A stretch of DNA of 60,349 bases from Lachnospiraceae bacterium (lineage in GTDB: Bacteria; Bacillota; Clostridia; Lachnospirales; Lachnospiraceae), in assembly GCA_949383255.1 (NCBI GenBank), contig CASJPF010000023.1:1-60349 (forward strand). The letters are read 5' to 3'. A model generated the notes under the pieces. That model ran no database searches and had not been told where the DNA came from. It saw only the letters and a list, made by a program, of their open reading frames with translations. Each line of letters begins with the position of its first letter. Position 1 is the stretch's first letter. Positions 50,190 to 58,904 of the stretch are shown here, in pieces. Both the position numbers and the translations under genes were made by a program.

Positions 50190-51515
50190 ATGAACACCAT
50201 AAAAAAAGCCCACTTTCAACTGACACTATTAAATGGTGGTATCACCACACTGATTCTAGTTATTATGACTCTTGGTTATTTGTTTATATCTGAGAGCAGT
50301 ATGATGAAAAACAAAATGTATTCCTATCAAAGCGATATTTACACTATTGTTTCCTATATTGAGCAACAAGACATCATCAGCAATACATGGTTGTCACAAC
50401 TAGAATCTGGCAAAAAATATTATGTATCCCTAATGGACAATAACACAGAGTTTTTGTATGATATCAATAAATTATATGAAAATCAAGAAAGAAAACAAGT
50501 GCTTGAACAAGCTTGGCACTATTACCAAAATGAAAATTTCTCCAAAACTCCACATACACTTTCTTATAAAAGTAATTATGTCTCTTTTATTTTGGAATAC
50601 AAAAATAACACAAAAATAACTTCCTCCAAATATTGCTGCTTTGTAATTCATATGCAGAAAAATACATCAAGTCTAAAAATTTTGTTGGTTGCGCCACTCG
50701 AGAACCTCCAAAACCAAGTAGTAAGGCAGCGTTTTTTATTTTTTGGTATTGTTGCGCTTGCTCTTATTGTTATCTGGATATTTGCATGGATTTTTACAGG
50801 AAAATTACTAAACCCTATAGAAGCAAGCCGGCTCCGACAGAATCAATTTATCGCTTCTGCTTCGCACGAACTTCGCACACCACTTGCAGTCATACTTTCT
50901 TGTGCCGAAGTAGGACTTAATAATAATATATGTTCTGAACTAACCACTATTAAAAACGAAGCACTTCGTACATCAAAGCTTTTAAACGATATGCTCACTC
51001 TATTAAGTTGCGATACTGGACACCTCGACATTAGACCAGTACACACCCAACTTGACACCTTAGTGCTAAATGCCTGTGAAACTTTTGAATATATGGCGGC
51101 AGTAAAGCACATTAAAATTATTGCCTCGCTCCCTGAAAACCCACTTCCAGACTGTATATGTGACAGCGACCGTATGATACAAGTACTCACAATTTTCCTC
51201 CACAATGCCATTAGTTATACCCCTAAAGGTGGTATTATCCGTCTATCCGTCGCCTATGTAAACAGGCACTTTGAAATAACAATTTCTGATACAGGTATGG
51301 GAATCAGCGATGAGGAAAAATCAAAAATATTTGACCGTTTTTACCGCAGTGAAAAGGCCCGTAGCGACAAAAACCACTTTGGGCTTGGATTATCCATTGC
51401 TTGTGATATTATTACTGCCCACCACGGAAATATTAAAGTAACTGATACGCTGGGTGGTGGTACAACTTTTGTGATAACACTTCGCAACCAATTTACATCC
51501 AAATCTAATATATAA
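50190..51515 (+). CDS. Sensor histidine kinase
   Basis: A 441-residue kinase. Membrane segments at about 9-30 and 183-205 flank an extracytoplasmic sensor of about 150 residues; then HisKA with ASASHELRTPLAV, N box FLHNAISYTPKGG, G1 DTGMGISDEEK, F box and GLGLSIACDII. The sensor has no recognised fold. Signal unknown. CGGAGGAAA precedes the ATG. Confidence 0.92.
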   Translation: MNTIKKAHFQLTLLNGGITTLILVIMTLGYLFISESSMMKNKMYSYQSDIYTIVSYIEQQDIISNTWLSQLESGKKYYVSLMDNNTEFLYDINKLYENQERKQVLEQAWHYYQNENFSKTPHTLSYKSNYVSFILEYKNNTKITSSKYCCFVIHMQKNTSSLKILLVAPLENLQNQVVRQRFLFFGIVALALIVIWIFAWIFTGKLLNPIEASRLRQNQFIASASHELRTPLAVILSCAEVGLNNNICSELTTIKNEALRTSKLLNDMLTLLSCDTGHLDIRPVHTQLDTLVLNACETFEYMAAVKHIKIIASLPENPLPDCICDSDRMIQVLTIFLHNAISYTPKGGIIRLSVAYVNRHFEITISDTGMGISDEEKSKIFDRFYRSEKARSDKNHFGLGLSIACDIITAHHGNIKVTDTLGGGTTFVITLRNQFTSKSNI

Positions 51516-51563
51516 AAAATTTTTCATTATATATAAACAATCCCATAATTCATTTAAAATCGC

Positions 51564-51608
51564 AAAAAAGAGCGCATCCGCCAAAATTATAGCTTGATGC
51601 ACTCTTTT
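51564..51608. terminator. Terminator between kinase and EF-G-like gene
   Basis: AAAAGAG-GCATC and GATGC-CTCTTTT arms with single mismatches and a 19-base loop; works for both strands. Confidence 0.6.
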
Positions 51609-51681
51609 AAATACTTATTTACCCGCCATTTATAAAAACGGGCATCTTCTCTGGCTGGGATAAAGCTCAGCTTGCACTATT

Positions 51682-53772
51682 TTATGCCTCAGCAGAATCC
51701 GCCACCTTGTTTGCTCTTGCTTTCACTTGTGCCTCTTGAATATCACTTGGAGTCTGCTCATACCTCGTTATTTCATACTCAAAGTTTCCGCGTCCACCAG
51801 TCATAGAACGCAGTACTGTACAGTACCCTGTCAGTTCCATCATTGGAATATCTGCTTCGATAACCTGCTTGCCGTTTCCAGCTGGATTCATGCCAAGCAC
51901 TCTGCCGCGCCGCTTGTTTAAATCTCCCATAATATCACCAGTATAACGCTCTGGTGCTGTTACCTTAAGGGACGCAATTGGCTCAAGAAGTACAGGTCCT
52001 GCTTCCATAAACCCTTTCTTAAACGCCTGAATGGCAGCAGTCTTAAACGCCATCTCCGAAGAATCCACAGCATGATAAGAACCATCGTACAAAATACCCT
52101 TCACCCCAACAACTGGATACGCTGCCAAAGGTCCCTTCAAAACTGACTCTTGCATTCCCTTCTCGACAGCAGGGAAATAATTCTTTGGAACTGCACCACC
52201 GACAACCTCCTGCTCAAACACATACGCTTTCTCTAAATCACCAGACGGCTCAAAACGCATCTTAACATGACCATACTGTCCATGTCCGCCAGATTGTTTT
52301 TTATATTTATATTCCACATCAGATTTCTTCTTAATTGTCTCACGAAACGCAATCTTTGGATCACTCAATTCAATCTCGCACTTATATTCATTTGCCAGAC
52401 GACTCTGAATAATCTCAAGTTGCTGATCACCAATTCCATAGAGCAAAGTTTGCCTGTTTTCCACATCATTGACCACCTTTAAAGTTTGGTCCTCATGTGA
52501 CATCTTCTGCAATGCCTGTGATACTTTATCAATGTCACCCTTGTTGGGTACTTTATAGCGCTTTGCTGTGTAAGGCTTTGAAATTTCAAATTTACCATAC
52601 TCAATTATAGTCGCCTTTGTGGAAAGGGTATTTCCTGTTCTCGCGGCGGTAAGTTTCGCAATTGCTCCAATATCACCTGCATGAAGCTCACTGATTTCAA
52701 TTGGCTTGCTACCCTGTAATATATAAAGCTTATTAACTTTTTCCTCAACATCCTTATCCTTATTATAAATTGTGTCATCTGCCTTAAACACACCAGAACA
52801 TACTTTAATCAAAGAATATTTTCCAATAAATGGATCGACAATTGTCTTAAATACATAAGCTGATTTTGCTTTTGAGAAATCATAGTTCGCCTCAAAAACC
52901 TCATTTGTCTTCATATTAAAGCCTGCAATCTGTCTGTTCTCAGGACTTGGCATATATTTTACAATATCATCCAACAATGTATATGTACCCTGACATAACA
53001 GACTTGAACCCATACTGATTGGAACAATAGAACTGTCAATAACGTTTGTACGGAGTGCTGCACGAATCTCATTTTCGGAGAATGTTTCACCGCCAAAATA
53101 ACGATCCATAAACTCCTCACTCGTCTCAGCAACTGCTTCCATTAACGTATCTCTGTACAGATTCAAATTATCCATACTATAATCTGGTATCGCACACGGC
53201 TCAACGTCCTTGCCCTTCCAGCGGTTTCCTGTCTCACTCACAACGTTCACATAACCCACAAACTTCTCATTCTCTCTAATAGGAAAATGGAATGGTGCAA
53301 TCTTCTTGCCATACATCTCTGTAAGTTTTTCCACAACATTCTTAAACGACGCATTGTCCGCGTCCATTCCAGTCACATAAATCATTCTTGGCAGCTTGTA
53401 TTTCTCACACAACTCCCATGCCTTCTCTGTACCCGCTTCAACACCAGACTTGCCTGATACCACAATGACTGCCGCATCCGCCGCACTAATCGCCTCTTCG
53501 ACCTCACCAATAAAATCAAAATACCCCGGTGTATCAAGAATATTAATCTTTACGCCGTCCCACTCAATTGGCACGACTGATGTGCTAATTGAAATCTTTC
53601 TTTTCTGTTCCTCTTTGCCAAAATCACTGACTGTATTTCCGTCCTCCACACGTCCCATACGCGACGTGATACCTGACAGATACGCCATTGATTCCACGAG
53701 ACTTGTCTTTCCAGCCCCGCCATGACCTAACAATACTATGTTTCGGATCTTATCAGTTGTGTAAACATTCAT
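51682..53772 (-). CDS. EF-G-like translational GTPase
   Basis: A 696-residue EF-G paralogue. G1 GHGGAGKTSLVE, G3 DTPGYFDF; G4 reads TGMD (YVTGMDADN) where EF-G has NKMD. Domains II-V follow: LHAGDIGAIAKL, EDQTLKVV, SGGHGQYGHVKMR and RRGRVLGM. The sequence resembles the second EF-G family of clostridia rather than canonical FusA, which lies with rpsG/rpsL. Its exact role is uncertain. TAGGAGGTAGC lies before the ATG. Confidence 0.85.
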   Translation of the reverse strand: MNVYTTDKIRNIVLLGHGGAGKTSLVESMAYLSGITSRMGRVEDGNTVSDFGKEEQKRKISISTSVVPIEWDGVKINILDTPGYFDFIGEVEEAISAADAAVIVVSGKSGVEAGTEKAWELCEKYKLPRMIYVTGMDADNASFKNVVEKLTEMYGKKIAPFHFPIRENEKFVGYVNVVSETGNRWKGKDVEPCAIPDYSMDNLNLYRDTLMEAVAETSEEFMDRYFGGETFSENEIRAALRTNVIDSSIVPISMGSSLLCQGTYTLLDDIVKYMPSPENRQIAGFNMKTNEVFEANYDFSKAKSAYVFKTIVDPFIGKYSLIKVCSGVFKADDTIYNKDKDVEEKVNKLYILQGSKPIEISELHAGDIGAIAKLTAARTGNTLSTKATIIEYGKFEISKPYTAKRYKVPNKGDIDKVSQALQKMSHEDQTLKVVNDVENRQTLLYGIGDQQLEIIQSRLANEYKCEIELSDPKIAFRETIKKKSDVEYKYKKQSGGHGQYGHVKMRFEPSGDLEKAYVFEQEVVGGAVPKNYFPAVEKGMQESVLKGPLAAYPVVGVKGILYDGSYHAVDSSEMAFKTAAIQAFKKGFMEAGPVLLEPIASLKVTAPERYTGDIMGDLNKRRGRVLGMNPAGNGKQVIEADIPMMELTGYCTVLRSMTGGRGNFEYEITRYEQTPSDIQEAQVKARANKVADSAEA

Positions 53773-54241
53773 TGCAGCTACCTCCTATTTTAGAGAGCCT
53801 TCCCAATTCTCCTGAGAATACTCTTATTTAATGATAATTATCCATGCCAATTTATAATCTGTCACCGAAAGCAATTTTATTCGGTTTCAAGCTGCCTATA
53901 ACAATTTGTTCTGTCGTCAAACACAGATTTTATAGAATTGATTCTACAATCAATTGTGCATGGCTTAACTATTACATTTTACTATATATTTTTAGACAAT
54001 TCAATCATTTTTGTGCAATTTGTATACAGCAATTTGCATAAAATACTTTTAAAAATTTTATATGAATTGACCAAACTTTACGCTTGACATGTATAAAAAA
54101 CGTATAAAAATTTTGTATTAATACATATTGCTACAAAATTAATTTTGATATGCTTTACAGACTTTCAATACAATGATAAAATAGATTCGCAAACATTAAA
54201 AAATCTTTACAACAATTTTTGAAAGGGATTATTTTTGTATT
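53773..54241. other. Divergent intergenic region, no gene seen
   Basis: About 470 AT-rich bases between the EF-G-like and tyrA starts. AATTGATT/AATCAATT (8-bp inverted repeat around 53937-53956), TGTATTAATACA (about 54115) and TTGACA at about 54085 are present, but no complete promoter is convincing. A 65-codon frame at 53844 has no ribosome site and looks accidental. Confidence 0.4.
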
Positions 54242-55363
54242 ATGAATTGTATGATAGATAGTAATAAAAACAACAAATTTGGTTTTCTCAGCCTTGGATT
54301 AATTGGCGGCTCTATTGCGCTTGCAATCAAACAAATTTATTCTAATGTTCAGATTATAGCGTATGCACGCAGACAATCCACTTTAGAGGAAGCAATTGCC
54401 GCTAGTGCAATTGATATTGGCACTACTGAAATAAACGAACTCTTTTCTTGCTGTGATATGATATTCCTATGCGGTCCTGTCTCTGTAAATAATCAATTTT
54501 TAAAGCAACTCAAACCTTTTCTATCCAAAAATACAATTATCACTGATGTTGGAAGTGTCAAAGGTTCTATCCATAAAACAGTTTCACAACTTGGATTGGA
54601 ACATCAGTTTATTGGCGGACATCCAATGGCAGGCAGCGAAAAAACAGGATTTTCAAATGCCAATCCCCTCCTTTTGGAAAACGCATACTATATTCTTACC
54701 CCCACAGAGACGGTTTCCAGCGAAGCTGTCGCTAAATATTATTCCCTTGTAAAAAAAATGGGAGCTATTCCAATGATTTTAGACAGTCAAGAACACGACT
54801 ATGTAACTGCTGCCATCAGTCATGTTCCACATCTTGTCGCTGCTGCACTCGCAAATCTAGTACATGACCATGATTCCACAGAAGGCACTATGAAGATGAT
54901 TGCTGCGGGCGGATTCAAAGACATTACGCGCATTGCCTCCTCCTCCCCAGACATGTGGGAATCTATCTGCATGTCAAACACAGAAAATATTGCCAATTTG
55001 TTAGACGATTACATTCGCTCGCTACAGTCAATCAGCAATGCTATACGCACAAAACAAACTGGATTTACCTATGACTTATTCACAGCTTCTAAAGAATATC
55101 GAGATTCTTTTTCTGACCTGCCAAGAGGACCAATCAACAAAGTGTTTGCGTGTTATGTAGATATTCCTGATGAAGCAGGCGCAATTGCTTCCCTCGCCAC
55201 TCTACTCGCCAAAGCAGACATCTCTATCAAAAATATTGGAATTGTACATAACCGGGACTTTGAAGAAGGCGTACTGCGTATAGAATTTTATGAACAAAAT
55301 TCCTTAGAAGAAGCTATTATCTTGCTTAAAAGCCTACATTATTCCACCCATCAAAGAAAATAA
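54242..55363 (+). CDS. tyrA: Prephenate dehydrogenase
   Basis: NAD-dependent oxidative decarboxylation in tyrosine synthesis. The 373-residue protein has a Rossmann start FLSLGLIGGSIALAIK, VGSVKGSIH, GGHPMAGSEKTGF with the catalytic His region, ISHVPHL, and a C-terminal ACT domain from about 300 (VDIPDEAGAIASLATLLA). ACT suggests tyrosine feedback control. GAAAGGG lies 15 bases before ATG 54242, a long spacing. Confidence 0.93.
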   Translation: MNCMIDSNKNNKFGFLSLGLIGGSIALAIKQIYSNVQIIAYARRQSTLEEAIAASAIDIGTTEINELFSCCDMIFLCGPVSVNNQFLKQLKPFLSKNTIITDVGSVKGSIHKTVSQLGLEHQFIGGHPMAGSEKTGFSNANPLLLENAYYILTPTETVSSEAVAKYYSLVKKMGAIPMILDSQEHDYVTAAISHVPHLVAAALANLVHDHDSTEGTMKMIAAGGFKDITRIASSSPDMWESICMSNTENIANLLDDYIRSLQSISNAIRTKQTGFTYDLFTASKEYRDSFSDLPRGPINKVFACYVDIPDEAGAIASLATLLAKADISIKNIGIVHNRDFEEGVLRIEFYEQNSLEEAIILLKSLHYSTHQRK

Positions 55364-55448
55364 AGAATAACTGTCTATTTTATCTCATAGGAAATTTCAT
55401 TATCGCATAGAATACTATATAGAATTTATCGCTGTGATGAGGTTTCCT

Positions 55449-55922
55449 ATGTGGGCTAAATTAAAACCCTATTTCATTTCTGTCTTTATTGCACTCGGCG
55501 TTGGCAGTCTCTCAGCCATTCTCACACACAACAACATGAAAATTTATGCTATGCTAAATAAACCTCCGCTTGCTCCTCCTGCAATTGTATTTCCAATTGT
55601 TTGGACGTTCTTATATATATTGATGGGAATTGGAAGCGCTCGTATCTATTTGCAGAAAGCGGAATCCTCTTATGAAGTACTAGATGCATTGCTTAGCTAT
55701 GCGTTACAACTAATTTTAAACTTCTTCTGGCCCATTATTTTTTTTAATATGCTTACGTTTTTATTTGCATTTATATGGCTTATTGTATTGTGGACTGCCA
55801 TTATCAAAATGATTTTTAAATTTAGTTACCTAGACACGCTTGCCGCGTATCTTCAGATTCCCTATCTATTATGGGTAACTTTCGCTGGCTATTTGAATTT
55901 TATGATTTACCTGATGAATTAA
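55449..55922 (+). CDS. tspO: TspO/MBR family protein
   Basis: A five-helix membrane protein of the tryptophan-rich sensory/benzodiazepine-receptor family. KPPLAPPAIVFPIVWTFLYILMGIGSARI and LILNFFWPIIFF match the family. I start at ATG 55449 (MWAKLKPY) behind GAGG; GTG/ATG at 55434/55437 add five residues. Ligand unknown; porphyrin in characterised homologues. Confidence 0.88.
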   Translation: MWAKLKPYFISVFIALGVGSLSAILTHNNMKIYAMLNKPPLAPPAIVFPIVWTFLYILMGIGSARIYLQKAESSYEVLDALLSYALQLILNFFWPIIFFNMLTFLFAFIWLIVLWTAIIKMIFKFSYLDTLAAYLQIPYLLWVTFAGYLNFMIYLMN

Positions 55923-56015
55923 TATTTTTATGTGTGGGTAAAAAATACCTATAACTAATTTGTGTATATTTTTTTGTATAAACACATGATAAAATCCTAT
56001 TGCGAGGTGCGAAAG

Positions 56016-56264
56016 ATGAAATATAAAAACGCAAAAGATATATTTCCCGAAAACCTATTAAAACAAATTCAGCGCTATGTTTCAGGTGAAATTATCTATA
56101 TACCAGCCAGAAGTAAGCGAAAATCATGAGGTGAAACATTAGAATATCATCAATTTCTGTCAGAACACAATCGTGATATCAGAAATAAATACAAAAACGG
56201 TGCCACTATAGAACATCTTATGGCAAAATTGATACTAAAAACTGTTCGCAAATTAACTTTGTAA
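56016..56264 (+). pseudogene. Small HTH (CD3324-like) gene with an internal TGA
   Basis: The frame reads MKYKNAKDIFPENLLKQIQRY, VSGEIIYIPARSKRKS, then TGA (56127), then GETLEYHQFLSEHNRDIRNK and IEHLMAKLILKTVRKL. Relatives known to me have tryptophan (TGG) between KS/K and GE, so one G-to-A change breaks the gene. GCGAGGTG gives a good ribosome site. The C-terminal HTH is also somewhat decayed. A UGA read-through is less likely. Confidence 0.6.
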
Positions 56265-56291
56265 AATGTATCAGTTATTTGCAAACAGTTT
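56239..56291. terminator. Bidirectional terminator between the HTH pseudogene and kinase gene
   Basis: AAACTGTT-GCAAAT...AACT arms pair with AGTT...ATTTGC-AACAGTTT with one bulge each; loop about 15 bases. It includes the end of the broken frame. Confidence 0.65.
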
Positions 56292-56308
56292 CTTAATCTA
56301 TTCTCTTA

Positions 56309-57112
56309 CTATTTAACCATATTAGTAAAATTCATAAAGCTATCTTCTCCACCGAATTCTGAACGAGAAACTCTAACAGTTACAAATCTTCCATTGTTTG
56401 CCAAGATCGCTTCAAGCTTGCTTCTCCCAGCACTGAGGATAAAATTCCCATCTTTCTCTAAAACCTCTACCATATCACTGTCTAACAAATTCAAATCTGC
56501 TCCCTCTGTGAATTTTATAGATTTTGGATTCAACTCCATCATTTTCTCAAAATCACCATTCTGATATGCAGCCATCTTATCCAAAATTTCTTGTGCAATT
56601 TCAACAGGCGCTGCATATGTACTGTCAATGACCAAATTATAATTATTCATATCATAGTAATCAATATGATATATTTCTTGATAACGAACAGTCTCTAATT
56701 TCTGCCTGTTAATTAATGCTTTTTTACAAGCTTCTTGTGATTCATAAGACTCTGAATTTGTACGCAAACTATCATGAAATACTCTACGGCTTGCCTCGTC
56801 AATATCTGTGATAATAAACACTTTAAAACTCTTTGGTGCAAAATACCATGCAAGACGGGAGTCAAAAACAACATTGTCCCGCTCTTCACCAATTTTCGTT
56901 GTTGTGTCATCTATCATCTTATCGACAGAATGGTCTCCACGACTCGCAGCTTCATTAACCTTTTTATTAAATTCTTCAACAGAAAGTCCATTTTCCATAG
57001 CAAGTTGTCGAAATATGTTTCCTGTCGAGGAATATTCATATCCTCTTTCTTTAAGTATTTTTGCCACACTTGACTTACCACTTCCAAGATTTCCTGTAAT
57101 TGTTATATTCAT
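56309..57112 (-). CDS. Cytidylate-kinase-like P-loop protein
   Basis: A 267-residue protein; residues 1-185 are a nucleotide kinase of the CMP-kinase-2 type: TGNLGSGKSSVAKIL, STGNIFRQLA, VVFDSRLAWYFAP, and IIDTDIDEASRRVF. A C-terminal domain of about 80 residues (SKLEAILANNGRFVTVRVSRSEF) is additional. The main cmk is likely elsewhere, so substrate may differ. Start behind AAGGAGAGAAA. A ClpP-like gene lies upstream across a terminator. Confidence 0.78.
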   Translation of the reverse strand: MNITITGNLGSGKSSVAKILKERGYEYSSTGNIFRQLAMENGLSVEEFNKKVNEAASRGDHSVDKMIDDTTTKIGEERDNVVFDSRLAWYFAPKSFKVFIITDIDEASRRVFHDSLRTNSESYESQEACKKALINRQKLETVRYQEIYHIDYYDMNNYNLVIDSTYAAPVEIAQEILDKMAAYQNGDFEKMMELNPKSIKFTEGADLNLLDSDMVEVLEKDGNFILSAGRSKLEAILANNGRFVTVRVSRSEFGGEDSFMNFTNMVK

Positions 57113-57166
57113 TTTTCTCTCCTTTTTATCTGTCCTGTAAATTTCGCTTGTTATTCCTATTTTATC

Positions 57167-57200
57167 AAAGGACTACACAATGTCAATAGCGTAGTCCTTT
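57167..57200 (-). terminator. Terminator after the TepA gene
   Basis: AAAGGACTAC and GTAGTCCTTT arms, 14-base loop, U-run on both sides. Confidence 0.85.
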
Positions 57201-57216
57201 TCTATGTGAATTGGTA

Positions 57217-57936
57217 TTATTTTTTATTTTTCTTTTTGTTAATCAACTCATGCAATTTTGCAATCGCCTGAGATATACCACCGATTTCACAGATGATCCC
57301 TTCTTTGACTGCCTCCTTGCCTTCTAATACACTACCTACATCTTTGGTGAGAACTTCTGTCTCCATCATCAATTCCTCATATCGTTCCTTTTCTATATTA
57401 CAATGAGAACATACAAAACTTGTAATTCGATTCTGTACTTCTCTAAAATAATTAAACGTCTGTGGCACTCCTATTACCATACCATTCATCCTAACTGGAT
57501 GCACAACCATAGTACCTGTTGGAACAATAAAAGAATAATTTGTACTCACTGCAATTGGAACTCCAATACTGTGACTTCCTCCTAGGACCAATGAAACAGT
57601 AGGTTTGCTAAGTGATGCAATCATCTCTGCTATTGCAAGCCCAGCCTCTACATCTCCTCCCATTGTATTTAAAAGCAATAATACTCCATCAACCTCATTG
57701 CTATCCTCTATAGAAGCAAGCTGTGGTAAAAGCAATTCATATTTTGTCACTTTAGACTGATTTCCTGCATTTTCATGCCCTTCTATCTCACCGATAATTG
57801 TAATCAGATGAATTCTGTGGTTACTACTATTTTCATCTAAAGTAACTTGACTTTCTTTTTCAATTTTTTCATCTTTATATTTTTTTGCTTCAAGTTCACC
57901 ATCATTTTGTTTTTTTGTTTCATTTTCGTTACTCAT
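57217..57936 (-). CDS. tepA: ClpP/TepA-like serine protease
   Basis: A 239-residue ClpP/crotonase-fold protein with a charged, disordered first 50 residues. LLLLNTMGGDVEAGLAIAEMI, GGSHSIGVPIAVST (catalytic Ser) and GTMVVHPVRMNGM (His) correspond to ClpP-like motifs of TepA/YmfB. Translocation-enhancing role in Bacillus, probably membrane-associated. Start ATG 57936 behind AAAGGAATG; the upstream frame to 57963 is not supported. Confidence 0.88.
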   Translation of the reverse strand: MSNENETKKQNDGELEAKKYKDEKIEKESQVTLDENSSNHRIHLITIIGEIEGHENAGNQSKVTKYELLLPQLASIEDSNEVDGVLLLLNTMGGDVEAGLAIAEMIASLSKPTVSLVLGGSHSIGVPIAVSTNYSFIVPTGTMVVHPVRMNGMVIGVPQTFNYFREVQNRITSFVCSHCNIEKERYEELMMETEVLTKDVGSVLEGKEAVKEGIICEIGGISQAIAKLHELINKKKNKK

Positions 57937-57963
57937 AGCACATTCCTTTCTACGGCTTTCCAA

Positions 57964-58074
57964 TTTCCTTTGAGTGCCCGTGTGTAATCGAGTACGGAAG
58001 AATTACTTCCCCTACTCGCCGCGCGACCTGTGCGCCACGTTAGTAGCATATTTCCTCTGCACAAGTCTGTGCAT
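57964..58074 (-). promoter_or_regulatory. GC-rich structured leader upstream of tepA
   Basis: About 110 bases distinctly richer in GC than the surroundings and full of hairpins: CGAGTA-GGAAG/CTTCC-TACTCG, GCGC/GTGCGC and TGCACA/TGTGCA. Could be a structured 5' leader or a small RNA. No known riboswitch consensus recognised. Confidence 0.4.
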
Positions 58075-58112
58075 AAAAAAAGAACCCTCCAATTTAGGGT
58101 CCTTTTTATTAT
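58075..58112. terminator. Terminator between membrane protein and tepA leader
   Basis: AAAAAG-ACCCT and AGGGT-CTTTTT arms with a CCAATTT loop; U-runs on both strands. Ends the 58132-58902 transcript. Confidence 0.8.
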
Positions 58113-58131
58113 GTGCACAAATTTATTTTTA

Positions 58132-58902
58132 TTACTCAATATCATAAAAATCTTTATTTGTCATATCCTTTAAATCATAATCATCATTACTGTCAGTCGG
58201 CTCAAACGCAAAATCCATTTCTTTATGTTGTTTTCGTTTTGGAACAGGAAGTGGATTCTCAATATATTGCACTTTATGTTCCTCCAAATCATCATAATGT
58301 ATTTCTTTCATAGAGCGATCCATTAAAACTCCTGTACTTTCCTCTATTTCTGTAACTAATGTCTGTTTGTTCTCTGTTTTACTTCTCTCTACTGTTGATG
58401 AACTCAATTTTTTAACATAAAACTTACTATATAATAAATGAATGATAAAAACAATTAAATTTAATATTAGTACTAAGAGAAAAATTTCCATATCAATAAT
58501 ATTGACCTTTGACAAATGATGAATATATCCTGGCAATACAGCGGCTATTAAACCTACTGCAAAACTAATATACTTGTTTGCCACAATTTTTACCATAGAA
58601 TATACCAAAATAACTGTTACCACCTGATATAAAATATTTAAGTATACTCCTGCCACTGTAAAGTTTCCAAAAATCAAAAACATCAAATATAAATTAGATA
58701 TATATAACGATTTTATGTCAAATCCATCTGAAAATATTATTGACAAACTTATATTTTCAGCACGCACCTTAGCAGCAAGATAGATTTCTTCGTTGATATT
58801 TATCTCTGTCATTAAATTATTAATATAATATATTCTTACACTAATTGCAATACCTGACAAAATCAGCAAAAACAAACCTGATAACCAACTGTATTTTTTC
58901 AT
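58132..58902 (-). CDS. Polytopic membrane protein, unknown
   Basis: A 256-residue protein. Hydrophobic segments at about 7-25, 70-90, 90-110, 114-130 and 140-165; the first 165 residues recall the start of a glycosyltransferase-like membrane protein (ISNLYLMFLIFGNFTVAGVYLNI). A cytoplasmic tail of 85 residues ends IENPLPVPKRKQHKEMDFAF and an acidic stretch. Lachnospiraceae have comparable tails on surface-polymer proteins. Unassigned. Confidence 0.65.
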   Translation of the reverse strand: MKKYSWLSGLFLLILSGIAISVRIYYINNLMTEININEEIYLAAKVRAENISLSIIFSDGFDIKSLYISNLYLMFLIFGNFTVAGVYLNILYQVVTVILVYSMVKIVANKYISFAVGLIAAVLPGYIHHLSKVNIIDMEIFLLVLILNLIVFIIHLLYSKFYVKKLSSSTVERSKTENKQTLVTEIEESTGVLMDRSMKEIHYDDLEEHKVQYIENPLPVPKRKQHKEMDFAFEPTDSNDDYDLKDMTNKDFYDIE

Positions 58903-58904
58903 AA

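Noticed and set aside
53844..54041. 65-codon reading frame
   Set aside because: No ribosome site, AT-rich chance composition, inside a divergent promoter region.
57933..58145. 70-codon minus-strand frame through the tepA leader
   Set aside because: Spans a terminator and hairpins; arginine/tryptophan-rich chance product, no ribosome site.
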